From the NCBI GenBank assembly GCA_950097015.1, contig CATNEN010000041.1, positions 1,591,501 to 1,655,500 of the forward strand: a stretch of 64,000 bases of DNA. Reading direction: 5' to 3'. The notes beneath the pieces are model-generated. The model saw only the letters and a program-made list of their open reading frames with translations. It was not told where the DNA came from and made no database searches. A program made the translations under genes and the position numbers. Numbering within the stretch: the first letter of the stretch is position 1; the number at the start of each line of letters is the position of its first letter. Shown here piece after piece: positions 1 through 13,126 of this stretch. This DNA is from Macrostomum hystrix. Taxonomy: Eukaryota > Platyhelminthes > Macrostomidae.

Positions 1-477
1 GGGATTGCAGCAGCGGAATTGAGCTCTGGGGAGCCCGGGCCAGCCCCTCAAGCCTGTTCTTCTTATCTCTGCATCCCTAGGGATAAATCGGATTATAAAG
101 CCTTGGTCCGTCTTTTATCACCTCTTCTTCTCTACCCTCGTCTCCTCGGACCTCCCCGACCGGACTCCCGCGCCGGCTGAACGGTCAGCTGTGAGGCTGC
201 TCCCATCCGCCCGCCTCGCGGCGGCCCCCGCCGGGCAGGGCTGATGAGAAGTCGGAAAATTTCCCAAATCTTGCCTTCTCCCTCCTGTGCCCCCCAGCGA
301 GGCGATGCGAGCCCGCAGGCTGAAGTGCCTCTCCATTCAGCGCCCGGATGCTTGGAGAGGATCTGTGGGGAGGTGAGTGATTGGGCCTACTGGGAAGAAT
401 ACGGGCCCGAAATTGTATTGGTGAAGTTCCGAAATTATGCCAAGCTCTACTGTACCGGTTTCACAGCCGCCTGCGAG

Positions 478-606
478 GATGCCCGCCTAGGACACCCGCC
501 TAGGACACCCGCCTAGGATACCCGCCTAGGACACCCGCCTAGGATATCCGCCTAGGACACCTGCCTGGGACACCCACCGAGAACACCCGCCTTTGATACC
601 CGCCTA
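478..606. repeat. Minisatellite, CGCCTAGGACACC-type unit of about 15 bp
   Basis: About eight copies, degrading toward the 3' end. A donor-like GAGGTGAGTG lies about 100 bases upstream at 370-379, after an open frame from ATG 244. It could be a 5' exon of the + strand gene, but nothing confirms this. Confidence 0.85.
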
Positions 607-876
607 GCAGACCCGCATTGATGAGGGAAAGAAGAAATATCCGCTTTTACGAAGCCTTTCGAAGCGCATTGTAAAGTTGTTAGCCGAGAGCTTTCACTTT
701 CCGAGGATCCTCTGCTCCCAAATCCCTTCCCTCTCTTCCCCTTTCACCGCAGTCGGCTCTTTAGCGCAAAAATTGAGTTTCATAGAAATACAAAGAAGAA
801 CAGTTCCGCCTGAAATCTGCTGCTAGCACACCTGGGCTGGGGGAGCGGAGCGATGGCAGGTGAAATCCTGCCGGCG

Positions 877-882
<6 letters not shown>

Positions 883-917
<35 letters not shown>
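883..917. repeat. (CTG)n trinucleotide run
   Basis: Uninterrupted GCTGCTGCTG, about 10 repeats, in non-coding flank. Confidence 0.9.
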
Positions 918-918
<1 letters not shown>

Positions 919-1365
919 TTGTTTGCTGCAGTACAGAGAGAAGGCAAAGATGCAGTGAGCAACAATTTTTTATTGATTCGCAGACTCTGAATTCCTGCCC
1001 ACCTTTAGCAAAAAAAATTGAGAACACAGGTAAGAAGCCTTTAGCCCCGGCCTCACTGTGAGCTGTACCAAATGGCTCTGTCCCTCCTTCCCTTCCTTGC
1101 TCATTGCTTCAAGCCTTGCTCAAGTCCGCACAGCCCTAGAAAACTTGTCGCGATGGGGCAGGGCATGCTTTTGTGTCGGCCAGGAAAATCAATAAGTTTT
1201 CTTTTCAAAAAACATTCTTTCTTTCATTTGAAACTGCCCCGCTCCTGCGTGAATGATAGCCCTGCGTTCTCTCTTTCTAGGAAACGCTAATTATCTGCTT
1301 AATTATTTATGATTTGGTTCCCATCGTGCCTGCATGCTTAAATAACACTCCTGTTTCCATGCCGA

Positions 1366-1810
1366 CTACTTCTCTATCTACCCTGTAGCCCTCATGTTGT
1401 CTACTTCTCTATCTACCCTGTAGCCCTCATGTTGTCTACTTCTCTATCTACCCTGTAGCCCTCATTTTGTCTACTTCTCTATCTACCCTGTAGCCCTCAT
1501 GTTGTCTACTTCTCTATCTACCCTGTAGCCCTCATGTTGTCTACTTCTCTATCTACCCTGTAGCCCTCATGTTGTCTACTTCTCTATCTACCCTGTAGCC
1601 CTCATGTTGTCTACTTCTCTATCTACCCTGTAGCCCTCATGTTGTCTACTTCTCTATCTACCCTGTAGCCCTCATGTTGTCTACTTCTCTATCTACCCTG
1701 TAGCCCTCATGTTGTCTACTTCTCTATCTACCCTGTAGCCCTCATGTTGTCTACTTCTCTATCTACCCTGTAGCCCTCATGTTGTCTACTTCTCTATCTA
1801 CCCTGTAGCC
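1366..1810. repeat. 35-bp minisatellite, about 12.7 copies
   Basis: The unit contains CTACTTCTCTATCTACCCTG followed by TAGCCCTCATGTTGT. Copies are almost identical, indicating recent expansion. Confidence 0.95.
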
Positions 1811-2169
1811 GATCATCCCGCCTCAGTAGCGAGAACCCATCGATAAGCGCAGAGCGCAGTACAAAGGGGTGTGCGGGCAGCTGTCCGTTAACTGGCGCTC
1901 AATTAGGGGATTCGTCAGTCGGCAGCAGCGGGTGCTGAGTGGCAGGCTACGACCCTTCAGGTGCGGAGCTGCGAAAGCTCTCTCGGCAGCCCAGCTCCTT
2001 CCTGCAGCCTTTGTGTGGCTAATGAGACTGGCACTGGATCACGGAGGAGGGTGGGTACATGGGCTGTGTGAGTGTGAGGCCAAGAAATAATTGGCTTCGG
2101 TTCGCGGGGGAGCGTCCAAATTGTCAGGTGTTCCCACCATGGGATGCGTTGTGCTGACACAGAATGCAA

Positions 2170-2740
2170 CATGATACCAGACTTAGATTTGGAGAGATCA
2201 GGCTGAGAGTTGTAGAGATCAGGGTGAGAGTTAAAGAGATCAGGGTGAGAGTTGTAGAGATCAGGGTGAGAGTTAAAGAGATAAGGGTGAGAGTTGGAGA
2301 GATCAGGTTGAGAGTTAAAGAGATCAGGGTGAGAGTTGGAGAGATCAGGGTGAGAGTTAAAGAGATCAGGGCGAGAGTTGAAGAGATCAGGGTGAGAGTT
2401 AAAGAGATCAGGGTGAGAGTTAAAGAGATCAGGGTGAGAGTTGGAGAGATCAGGGTGAGAGTTAAAGAGATCAGGGTGAGAGTTAAAGAGATCAGGGTGA
2501 GAGTTAAAGAGATCAGGGTGAGAGTTAAAGAGATCAGGGTGAGAGTTAAAGAGATCAGGGTGAGAGTTAAAGAGATCAGGGTGAGAGTTAAAGAGGTCAG
2601 GGTGAGAGTTGGAGAGATCAGGGTGAGAGTTGGAGAGATCAGGGTGAGAGTTGGAGAGATCAGGGTGAGAGTTGGAGAGATCAGGGTGAGAGTTGGAGAG
2701 ATCAGGGTGAGAGTTGGAGAGATCGACTCAGAGTTGACCA
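2170..2740. repeat. 21-bp minisatellite, about 27 copies, open on both strands
   Basis: The unit is GAGATCAGGGTGAGAGTT plus AAA or GGA. Since 21 is a multiple of 3, one frame reads a seven-residue repeat (EIRVRVK/G) for 197 codons, and the other strand reads LTLISPT for 226 codons. No flanking exon or homology supports coding. Each unit also holds a donor-like GGTGAGAG. Confidence 0.93.
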
Positions 2741-3837
2741 GATGTAGCGGAAGGTGATGAGGCAGGTGAGGCGGGGCAGTCGAGCTGAAGTGACTCAGAA
2801 GCACTCAGCCAAATGGATTTTGAGCTGAACAAATGAAATGCCTGATACAATGGCAGCTCGGAGGGCACTGGCGAGGGCAAACAGGACTGACCCGGGCGAG
2901 TTGCCTGAGGAGGCCCAGAGAGGGTTCCACGGGGGGATTTGTCTAGGCCGATTCTCATCCCTGTCCCGTTCTCGTCGTGGCTGAGTAGCACTACTCACTG
3001 AAGTACCTGGCAGCAATTAATAAGCAGAACTGCTGCGCGGCCCCCTGCTTCCATGGACGGATGAGAGACGGTCCCGGTGGGAAAGTTCGGTCCGAGACTA
3101 CAGCTAGGGGTGGACCAGAGAGCTGATAAATTAGGCCAGGTGACAGGTGCAGCGTGATCAATCTGTCCGTACTGAGGTGGGTCAGACAGACAGACAGAAG
3201 TTTTGACACTGTTTCTAGGAAGCACTGTTTTTGTGGGGTGGGAGCCAATAGTGCAGCTCAGCCGGCTAACGAGAGAGGAGAAGAAGCTGCCTCCAACGCG
3301 GATCTCCCGCGTGCCTGATTTCTCCTCTTATCGGGTCTCGCTAATTAAATAATCATCCATCATGCCCCCGGCTCAAATTGCGCGCGCATCCCGCGTTTAA
3401 TTATTGATGAAGCTGGCGAGGGTCCTCCAGCCTCCTCTGCTGGGCCGGTAATCTGTGTGCGTGGGTGTGTGTGTGTGTAGTGTACTTGCTGGCTGGTACA
3501 GGGTGCAGCTCATCCATCTCCTCATCTGCAGCGCAGTGCCCACACTCGAATAGGTTTAGTCGGGCACTGCAGAAGCAAAAACTGCATCCAATAATTTGAT
3601 AACTGGCCGCACTGACTACAGCAAGTTGTCTGCTGGTCAGGTGGTTGCTTTCTAGGTTGTCCAGGGGCCTCTGACTGTGACAGCTGTCCACTCGCCTAAA
3701 TATTTGTGCAGGAAGTAGCTCTAGATAATTCCACTGCTTCCTCTGCATGTTTGGGGACTGCACAGAGTTATCATTGTGCTGCACCTGATGCCAGGCCCTA
3801 CTATCTCTGCTCCTATAGCTGCCCTTCACTGAACAGT

Positions 3838-3925
3838 TAAGGACTGAACTGAACTGAAATGAACTGAACTGAACTGAAATGAACTGAACTGAACTGATGA
3901 ACTGAACTGAACTGAACCGAACTGA
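3838..3925. repeat. (GAACT)n-type short repeat
   Basis: Imperfect repeats of GAACT/GAAAT, about 17 copies. Confidence 0.8.
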
Positions 3926-4146
3926 CGGTTTCCCTCTAACTTTATTCCAGTTTTTTCCTATTTCGGTGTCAATTACTATTAGTAGTGTGGCAGTTAACAA
4001 ACTGTCAGAGTCTGGGCCCCAATTTACATGGTGAGCCAATGAGAGGCCAGGCACCGCTGGACCAGTCGGCTGTTTGTCTATCTTTCTAGAAACTGTTTGG
4101 TAGCTGCAAAATATGCTTTCACAACTCCCCATTGCTTGCTTGGCAG

Positions 4147-7100
4147 TCATCAAGACCCACGGAGATGCCAAACTCGACTTGATGACTCTGTCAGACAGCG
4201 GCAATGAGCAGCCGCAGCTGCTGCAGCAGCACCCTCAGCAGCAGCAGCAGCAGCAGCCACAGGTACAGAGCAAACTCGGTTTTCACCGTCTGGTGCACTC
4301 GGAGCATCAGCCGGCAGTGGAAGAGCAGATCAACTCCACCCTCCTGCTGGTGAAGCTGGGTGAGTGAAATCCCCAGATCATTCTTATATTGACAGAATAA
4401 AGAAGCCAGTCACAATTTGAGCACACGAACCCCCGATGAACTGCGCAGTCGCAGACTTCACGGACAGCATGGCACAGCTGTACTGCGGCCTCGGTCTTCA
4501 GCTAGAGGAGATTCTCGACGACTTTCAGGAAAAATGCGAGCAGCTGAGCAGCAAGCAGAGGTGATGAGGCAATCAAATTTTGGTTTTCGGTGTCTGTTTT
4601 GAGCACAATCTTATCTGCTAATTCTCTACTCAGCAGTGCTCACGTACAATTGTAGTGCCCAGTCGTGCTCAGGCTCGGCGCTGGACGCCTGGTTCTCACT
4701 GCTCAAGGAAATGCACGAGGAGGCCCGGGTAATGCTTTGCTCAGCTTGTCTGCATTGCTGCCTGTATGAGCTACCTGTATGAGCTACCTGTATGAGCTGC
4801 CTGTATGAGCTACCTGTATGAGCTACCTGTATGAGCTACCTGTATGAGCTGCCTGTGTGAGCTACCTGTATGAGCTGCCTGTATGAGCTACCTGTATGAG
4901 CTACCTGTATGAGCTGCCTGTATGAGCTACCTGTATGAGCTACCTGTATGAGCTGCCTGTATGAGCTACCTGTATGAGCTACCTTTATGAGCTACCTGCT
5001 TGAGCTACCTGTATGAGCTACCTGCTTGAGCTACCTGTATGAGCTACCTGTATGAGCTACCTGCTTGAGCTACCTGTATGAGCTACCTGCTTGAGCTACC
5101 TGTATGAGCTACCTGCTTGAGCTACCTGTATGAGCTACCTGTATGAGCTACCTTTATGAGCTACCTGTATGAACTGCATGTTTGAGCTGCCTATTTGAGC
5201 TACCTGTATGAGCTGCCTGTATGACCTTTCTGTATGAGCTACTTGTATGAGCTTCCAGAATGATTCTCATTTGTTCCCCGCGCGTGCAGTCCTACTCGCT
5301 GCTGTCCGGAGCCCTCATGAAGAATGTGCACTCGCAGCTGTCCGACCTGGCCGGGCACAAGGCGGCCCAGGCGGCGCGAATTCTGGCCCTCCGCGGCCGG
5401 GTCGACCATATGATCGCTGCGGCAGACCAGACCTGCGACCAGCGGCTGGCAGAGTTCAACGACATGTACAGCAGCTACGCCTGCGACAGCCGCAACGCGT
5501 CCCGCCTGGTGTCCTCGCTGCTGGGCGCCCACAACCAGTACGTGCTCAGCCTGCACTCCGCCAACCGCACCAAGGAGGAGTTCTACGGTCTGCACCTGCC
5601 CGGCATGCTTCAGGTGAGCCTCTGAGCTCGGCGTTTGACCAAGGTCCCTGAGTTCGATTCCGCGGCAAGGCCATATATATTTGGGTTACCTGTGTTAGTA
5701 GATGCACACGCCTGTGTTAGTAGATGTACACACCTGTGTTAGTAGATGTGCACACCTTTCTGACAACTCCTCTAGAACGCCTGTTGTGCTCTTCATTTTA
5801 ATTTAAACTAAAAAAATCACTATTGAAACTTTTTTATCAGGAACTGGAAGAAATTCAACTCGACGCAGCAAATGCACTCACGGGAGCTCTGGAGTCACAC
5901 TGCTACCTCAGGATGTCCAGCGTAAGTGCATCACAGCCATTGTCTAACAATCCGTCTAACACAAGTGTCTAACACGTCTGTCTAACAATCCGTGTCGAAA
6001 ATGTCTGTCTAACAAGCAGTGTCTAACATGTGTGTATAACATAAGTGTCTAACATGTCTGTCTAACACAAGTGTCTAACGTGTCTGTCTAACAATCTGTG
6101 TCTAACAGTCTGTCTAACATGTCTGTGTAACAATCTGTGTCTAACATATCTGTCTGACATGCTGCGTCTAGCATTCTAACGTGTCTAAAACGATGTCTAA
6201 CGCCGTCCTTTAAATTCTGTCTAACAATCCGTGACAACCCGTATACTTTTAACTACCTCAATCATAATCAGCTGAAAAAATGAAAACTTGCAACTCTTCC
6301 TACGGCTTCCTCAGTAAAAAGCGTTGAAGCTTTGCAGACTGTTTTTAAAAAGCGGAGCTGCGTTGCTAGGGAGCTGCGTTGCTAGGGAGCTGCGTTGCTA
6401 GGGAGCTGCGTTGCTAGGGAGCTGCGTCCTACTTAAAAAATGGCAGTTTTGGCTGAATTCTCCCGAAAAAATATGCCAATTTCCTGTTGAAATTCGGCAG
6501 AATTCAACGCACGCAAGTCCAGAGCTGATCTCCCAGCATCCGGTCACAATGGCTCTTGCTCCCAAAACTCTTCACTCTCATCGACTGTGAGTGCTCCCAC
6601 TATCGATCTCATGCGGAAGCTGAGCACTAGAGACATCAGGCAGCGCTCAGGGACTCAGTGCCGAGATGGGCGATGCAGATAGCTGTCTTTGAATAGGGAA
6701 GATGGCGCTGAGCACTGTCGAGTCGCTGGCAGAGATAATCTAGCGGATGCTCATGCAACTTTTATGCCTGATAATTGTAACATTTGCCCAATGCCCTCTG
6801 CACTCAGGGCTAGATGAGCCGTGGGGGGTTCAGAGCATCCCGCCTACTCGCCCAAGGCTCTGAAATTCTTAATTAAGAGACGGCAAGACAGAGGGAAGCG
6901 GGCAGGGGATCAGGGACAGTCCGGAATCCTCTCTGAGTCCGAACGGCCTATCAGACTGACTCGGGATTAAAAGATTTACCGGAGCTGCGGAGCTTGAAGA
7001 CTGAGCTGACTGAGCTACTCTTCTGTGAGGGGTGCGACTGGAGCGCCTCTGATCCCCGTTGAGACCTTCGGGCGAAGGGCTCCTCAGGGATACCTGGAAA

Positions 7101-10100
7101 ATAAATGCACCCTCGGTATTCGCTTGCAAAGCTGGGAATTGGGACTCGACTTACTTGATGCCGCATAGTGTCACCCCTTACCCAGCCTGGCACTGTCCCA
7201 GATCTGTCACTCTCACAAGACTGGTACTCTCACGAGACTGTCACTCTCTTAAATCCGTGAATCTCACGATACTGGCAATCTATTGAATCTGTCACTCTCT
7301 TGAATCTATCACTCTCTTGAATCTGTCACTTTCTTGAATCTGACACTTTCTTGAATCTGTCACTTTCTTGAATCTGTCACTTTCTTGAATCTGACACTTT
7401 CTTGAATCTGTCACTTTCTTGAATCTGTCACTTTCTTGAATCTGTCACTTTCTTGAATCTGTCACTTTCTTGAATCTGTCACTTTCTTGAATCTGTCACT
7501 TTCTTGAATCTGTCACTTTCTTGAATCTGACACTTTCTTGAATCTGTCACTTTCTTGAATCTGTCAATCTCTTGAATCTGTCACTTTCTTGAATCTGTCA
7601 CTTTCTTGAATCTGTCACTCTCTCGAATCTGTCACTTTCTTGAATCTGACACTTTCTTGAATCTGTCACTTTCTTGAATCTGACACTTTCTTGAATCTGT
7701 CACTTTCTTGAATCTGTCACTCTCTTGAATCTGTCACTCTCTCGAATCTGTCACTCTCTTGAATCTGTCACTCTCTTGAATCTGTCACTCTCTTGAATCT
7801 GTCACTCTCTTGAATCTGTCACTCTCTTGAATCTGTTACTTTCTTGAATCTGTCACTCTCTCAAACCTGTCTTTCGCTGGCGTAGTTCTGATAGGAGATA
7901 GAAGCTGCCACCGCCACGAAATCTTCAGTCTCCCAGGTGCGTCATTCGCAGTAGATGTGAAGCTGCAGGTATATTTTTGGGATCAAAAACACTTGCCTCC
8001 TCGCTCGCATTTGCTAGGTGACGCAAACCTAGCTCTCAGATGGCAGAAATCTAATTTATTCTCCAGGTTTGACTGGGCGCCCTTAACCCCCTGGGGGCCC
8101 GGACGCTAGTCGGATCTTGAGAGAGTCGAGTTCCTAATTTTCGGAAGATCTTTGGTCTAGGAATTCCTAGCCCACCTTTGCCCGGCCGTCTCCTGGCTGC
8201 TCAGGAAATTGATGCGCCGTCTACGCGGGCTCTTAGAGAATAGATTTTCATATAAAATGAGCGCATGAAAGTCGAGATCATGGAAACAAGAATGAATCCG
8301 GTTTCATCCTTGCTACTTGCAGTAGCGACGCCCGCTTTCCACAATTAGCAGTTTTTTTTATAAACAAAAATTCGGTTTCTATCACTTCTGAGAGTGAAAA
8401 GGACAGAGAAATGAAATTCTTACCATGAAATAAATTAGAATCTCCGCCCCATATGCTCTACTAAAAGTAGAGTCTATCTGTCTGAGGCTGAGCATTTGGC
8501 ACTCTAATCTAACAAAGTTACTCTCCCTAAATGTCACTCTCCCTAAATGTCACTCTCCCTAAATGTTACTCTCCCTAAATGTCACTCTCCTTAAATGTCA
8601 CTCCGGCTGCCCAACGCGTCACTCCTCCGCTGCAGCTGGACTCGATCCGGGGCCGCTACGAGGCGGCGTTGACTGCCTGCAAGAGCGCCGCCCCGCAGCG
8701 CGACATTCAGGGCTTCGTGCGCAGCCGGCTGATCGCGGTCGGCGGCCAGACAACTTCGTCGGCGGCGGCTGCTCCGGCGGCGTTGCCGTCGGCAGCATTC
8801 GAACTCGCGACCTATAATCCAGCCAGTCTTGGAGAGAGTGACGTTAGTTAAATGCTTTCTTTAAAGGATTAGTACAAGATACAGTAGGTCAAGTACAAGA
8901 TACATCAGGATGAGTACAAGATACATCAGGATGAGTACAATATACAGTAGGATGAGTACAAGATACAGCCGGATGAGTACAAGATACATCAGGATGAGTA
9001 CAATATACATCAGGATGAGCACAAGATACACAGGATGAGTACAAGATACAGAATGATACAACAGAGAAGTGAAAGTCCAAAGCATTTAGTACAAGATGCA
9101 GTAGGTGTATTTTCCTGACTAGGATTCCAAATCGCAATTTGTGATGACAGTTTGTGCTCAAAGACGAGATTGTCAACGACAGACTGACTGAGGCGCACCT
9201 GCGGGCCAGACAGCAGGAGCTGGCCAAGGAAAGCCAGGAACTGAAGTCTTTCATCCGGCAGAATGAAGAGGTGACGGAGTCCCTGAAGACCTTCTGCAAG
9301 AGGTGAGATTGATTGATGGACTCATTGATTTGGGATTTAGGAATAAAATAAATGTTGCCCACAATTAGCATCTGTCGCTAATGTCATAAAAAAGTATTGT
9401 TCAACCTGTGCCGCAGTTCCTTTCATTCAAATGAAAATTGGATTTGAAATTTCACCTGAAGTACAAGCCTGACCCAATTTTTATAGTTCACATAGAAATG
9501 GCAATTGGAAAATTGCTTCTTTAGATATTTGAGAAATGCAGGACCTTGTCATGACTCAAAGGACATAGCTGTGATTGTTTTATGAATGAATAAATGTAGA
9601 TCAAAATACTAATAAATTCATTTAAATTTCGATTGATTGATTCAAAATATTGTTGTTATCGATTGATTTGTTTATCGATTGATTTGATTATTGATTGATT
9701 TGTTTATCGATTAATTAGTTTATTGATTGCTTTGATTTGAACTTAAGAGCTGATTGTGTCAGGGACTGGTCGCTGATAGCCCAGATGTTTTGGAACTTTG
9801 ATTCTTAGGTCAGGGGTTCGTTTCTCAGCTTTGGAGGGGAGCAATTTGTGTCCGGGAGCAAGATGCGTAATTTTCCCACTGCTTCAGCTTACCCAGCTGT
9901 AAAACGGGTACCAAGCATGGCTCGGGGTTGAAAGTGTGACAGCTTCCCCAGCTTGCCTGATCCCTAAGAGGCCTGATAAGCCTTTCAATGGAACAAAAAT
10001 TGCACCATCCCGCATCACGGATCCGCTAGCTGCTGCTGCCGCTGCTGCTGCGTTTAAGCTGACAGATCGACAGAGATCGGTGATAGGAATCCAAAAATAG

Positions 10101-13100
10101 CGAACTACACTTCATCAGAGACTGCGAGCGATGAAAGGCGGATGTTGGAAAATTGGAAAATTTTCTACTTGAAAAGCGACACAGATCAGCGGGCTCGGGT
10201 CTGATCTCAGCCGGTCTGAGCACACCTGAGCAGGCCAAGGGTATCGCGTGTGCATAGAGACAGAAATAAGTGAGCTGACCGCCTGAGATCGCATTGAGTG
10301 GAGCGCACGGGTGGGCGGAATTCGGAAGCAGAAAGCTGCTTATTATTCGGCTAGGCCTGCCTACAAATCGAGGTGAAAAGTCTATTTGTGTGCGATATGC
10401 CAGGACTAGGGTGGGGAGCAGATGGGTGAGCAGTGCTCAACAAGCTCAGGTTGCTCTCGATGCTCCTCTCCAGCCGGCCGTCTGTTATTTCAACCCGCTC
10501 AGGCGGGCGTCAATGACGAACGGGCGGCACTAAGTCATGCGCGGCTGCGCGAGATCCGGGCTCCGGTCGGGCGGGGAGACCATTGTGGAGGGGAAGTCGG
10601 CAGCCTAGTGACTGTGCTTTTACATTGAGCTGCCATTGGCTGGCTAGAAGGATGAGCAGTAGGGGGATCATGGGGCCTATCCCCCCACTGTCCCTCCTAC
10701 CCTGATGCTCCGAGTATGAATTCTGATGGGCGGAGACCCGAGAGACGCATTGAGTACCTGCCAGGCTTGGAAATTCTGCATTTTAAAGCCACTCGGGGAT
10801 TCCGGTAAGTTGGTGAATGAGCTAGTTGGTGAATGAGCTAGTTGGTGAATGAGCTAGTTGGTGAATGAGCTAGTTGGTGAATGAGCTAGTTGGTGAATGA
10901 GTGAGTTGGTGAATGAGCTAGTTGGTGAATGAGCTAGTTGGTGAATGAGCTAGTTGGTGAATGAGCTAGTTGGTGAATGAGCTAGTTGGTGAATGAGCTA
11001 GTTGGTGAATGAGTGAGTTCGAGACCAGGGGACAAAGTTGAATATCTCTCATGCGTCTTATGTCTCCTGGTCCAGTCAAAGATAACCAACCCGCTAGAAA
11101 TATTCTCAAATGATGGGAAAAAATGCTTTTAAGCTGCAAGGCCTGAACCTAATCCCAGTCCACTGAGAGCACCTTCTTGGGGTGGAAGCGCGAGTCGGGG
11201 AAGTTAATGCTTGGGGATTAGGCAGGCAGGCGCAGTGCTAACGGAAATTGAGCACTCGTTGAGCATACCCTAGCAGTCATTATTTCGCAGCCACAGGGAG
11301 AGCTCGGACTAAAAAATATGCTCATTAACTTTCAATGAGTCGCTCTAATAACGAGTAGCGAATTTTTGTTTGCAGAATTTGTACTTTTGTGCAACAACTG
11401 CAAAAAAATACGGCCGACAATTGATCCCGCAGGAACCTCGGCAATCACCTGTACGACAAGGTGTACGAGACTCAGGAAGACCTGTCCAGGAAGAGGAACG
11501 AAATCCGCATGGCGAGCATCCAGCTGGCAGCTGTGCAGGCTCAGGTCAGTCAGCTAGAAGTTTGCCGATATGTAGCGAAAAAGACGAAATAAGTAAGGTT
11601 TTTCATTTTAGGAAACACTTGGGCTTCTTTGTGCTAAGAAATAGGCCAAAATTAGTTTGGTAATCTCGGAGAAATATTGATTCATCAGGCAATAAAATGA
11701 ACCAGCAATCGATGCAGTTATTCAAGATTGTCGCATAATCTTCACGCCCATTTTTCACAGGGAATGGAGTTTGACCGAAGTTCTCAAAGTATCACGCAAA
11801 AAATCCCAGATCCCAAGTCTTAGCCTCAGCGCTGTTGCGTAGCGACCTCCATATCTTGAACTCTTGGGGAGGGTTGGCTCTCAATTCAAAAGCAACAAAT
11901 ATCGATTGATTGTGTCTGCCGTGGCAGGCCTCACTGCCTTGAGGCCAGGGGCGAATGACTGCGAAGTGGCACAAAGGATGGGAGAAATGAGACACGGGAA
12001 AAATCGATCGCATCCGACGGACTCGGGTGACATTGCTGACCAGGCCACTGATCTACTTGTCTTTGTTTAACAGCTATCGAGGCCGCAGCCTTCACTGCCG
12101 CGACGATCCTCCGGACCAGGTCCTGTAACGAAGTCAGGGATGCCCGTGTCACTGAGACCTCAGTCCAGGGCCGCGGATTTGATTAGACGCTGAGCTCATT
12201 TCATAATTCACTTATGCCGATCCCACTGGCCTGCGCTGCGATGTTGACTCTGCAGATTCGATCCAGCGCCTGGGATCTTGTCCTGTGGCTGGCTAATGCT
12301 CGGCCACTCCTCCACTTCTTGGCCAGCGCTTTCTCAGCCCCCCCAGGGAGACGCCAAGCTCGTCGTCGGCAAAGTGCAGCTCGGCCTTCGACTGGCGGAA
12401 AGAAATGCATTTTTCATACTTTTTCATATCTTCGCTTTTTTTTCTCATTAGCGAGCGACCGGTGGGGGGTCAGGGAATCGCCAGGTCTCGCCAGGCCTCC
12501 TCGCTCACAATTGACTCTGAAAAATTGAAAGAGGACAATAATTATTCCGCAGCCAAGTTGTCTTCATGTGATGTCGAAAAAATGTCATCAGCTCTTCAAG
12601 CCGAATGAAAGAACAGATGAACAGCCTATTAAGTGCGCCATATTTTCGTGCGCCAAAGGTGCCTTTTCGAGTGGCTACGCAGAGAGAAAATAAGTTGGAT
12701 AAATTAGTGGCAGATAAATAGGAGCCAAAAACTGCAAAATGGCAGAATTATTGAGTTCTAAAAATAGCAACAGACCCGACACGACACGCGTTTTCTGAGC
12801 GGCTTCGATGCCTGCCCAAGCGCTCTGTTGGGATAACTTGGAGAGCTGAGGGAGAATTGCTGTGTAAGAGGCTAGTTGCTTGCCTTGGCTGTAAAGGTCA
12901 GGCGGCTGCAACCCCAGCGGCCCAGATCAATTAGCGGCCCAGCGGGGCGCCGCGGCGAGCGAGCCTCGGACCACCCGGTCTGCACCGCGATGTCCCCACA
13001 CCGCTGAGGGACTTCCTCTTGAACTCCTGCCTGCCGCCCTTCCACCAGCAGGAAGAGGACAAACGCGCAGAAATGGAAGGCGGAGGTGGCTATTCATCGC

Positions 13101-13126
13101 TTATAAACTGGCTCAGCTGGCTCTGA
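4147..13126 (+). CDS. FES/FER-like F-BAR protein, multi-exon; 5' and 3' ends unresolved
   Basis: Phase-consistent exons: 4147-4359, 4449-4560, 4656-4728, 5290-5613, 5841-5921, 8636-8842, 9151-9302 and 11433-11544 (about 424 codons). They begin in phase 1, so a 5' exon is missing. The first exon has a polyQ run. Then comes an F-BAR-like helical region containing LDAWFSLLKEMHEEAR and, near the end of the 5290 exon, HNQYVLSLHSANRTKEEFY followed by LPGMLQEL. This matches the helix of FES, FER and FCHSD proteins (N-x-Y-x-L-x-x-x-x-A-N). The 8636 to 11544 exons read like the FX coiled coil of FES/FER (DEIVNDRLTEAHL, then an EL/KR-rich helix). F-BAR dimers bind and bend membranes; that role is from family knowledge. 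Downstream exons are doubtful: a short one at 12347, and an open frame from about 12934 with LRDFLLNSCLPPFHQQEEDK ending at a TGA at 13124-13126, with AATAAA at 13168. No SH2 or kinase domain follows. It may instead continue into the STAC-like exons. Confidence 0.7.
4761..5250. repeat. 13-bp minisatellite in F-BAR intron, about 37 copies
   Basis: The unit is GTATGAGCTACCT with variants (GTTTGAG, CTTGAG). It starts about 33 bases after the 4728 donor and fills the intron up to 40 bases before the next exon. GTATGAG resembles a 5' splice site. Confidence 0.93.
5618..5690 (+). mobile_element. Truncated copy of the tRNA-derived SINE-like element
   Basis: GGTCCCTGAGTTCGATTCC followed by GCGGCAAGGCCATATATATT matches the B-box part of the 14.4 kb element nearly base for base. 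It begins a few bases after the 5613 exon donor. The A box is degenerate (GAGCTCGGCGTTTGACC). Confidence 0.5.
5935..6240. repeat. Degenerate GTCTAACA-rich repeat in intron
   Basis: Variable GTCTAACAA/ATGTCTGTCTAACA units starting about 15 bases after the 5921 donor. A more homogeneous array at 48255 has a similar CTGTCTAACA core. Confidence 0.75.
6352..6426. repeat. 17-bp repeat, 4.4 copies
   Basis: Unit GAGCTGCGTTGCTAGGG, identical copies. The surrounding intron (6430-7200) shows nothing else I can support. Confidence 0.85.
7225..7866. repeat. 17-bp minisatellite, about 37 copies
   Basis: Unit AATCTGTCACTTTCTTG with C/T and A/T variants. It lies in the 2.7-kb F-BAR intron; the rest of that intron (7870-8515) shows no clear feature. 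Confidence 0.93.
8520..8602. repeat. 16-bp repeat, 5 copies, next to the 8636 exon acceptor
   Basis: Unit AAATGTCACTCTCCCT. This pyrimidine-rich repeat ends about 30 bases before the acceptor and may supply part of its polypyrimidine tract. Confidence 0.85.
8870..9060. repeat. 21-bp minisatellite in F-BAR intron, about 9 copies
   Basis: Unit GATGAGTACAAGATACATCA with variants. It starts about 28 bases after the 8842 donor. Confidence 0.88.
10808..11022. repeat. 16-bp minisatellite (GAGCTAGTTGGTGAAT), about 13 copies
   Basis: Same unit and same GAGTGAGTTGGTGAAT variant as the array at 32264-32890 in the SLC6 intron. The rest of this intron (9303-11432) holds an ATTGATT-rich patch at 9640-9740 and no other feature I can support. 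Confidence 0.93.

Noticed and set aside
3401-4204. 267-codon minus ORF
   Set aside because: Includes the GAACT repeat and overlaps an F-BAR exon antisense; no recognisable motif.
8780-8830. B-box-like GAGTTCGAATGC on the minus strand inside an F-BAR exon
   Set aside because: The plus-strand reading aligns with the FES/FER linker (F-E/D...L-x-E...E-I-x-N-x-L-T), so the resemblance to a SINE end is probably chance.
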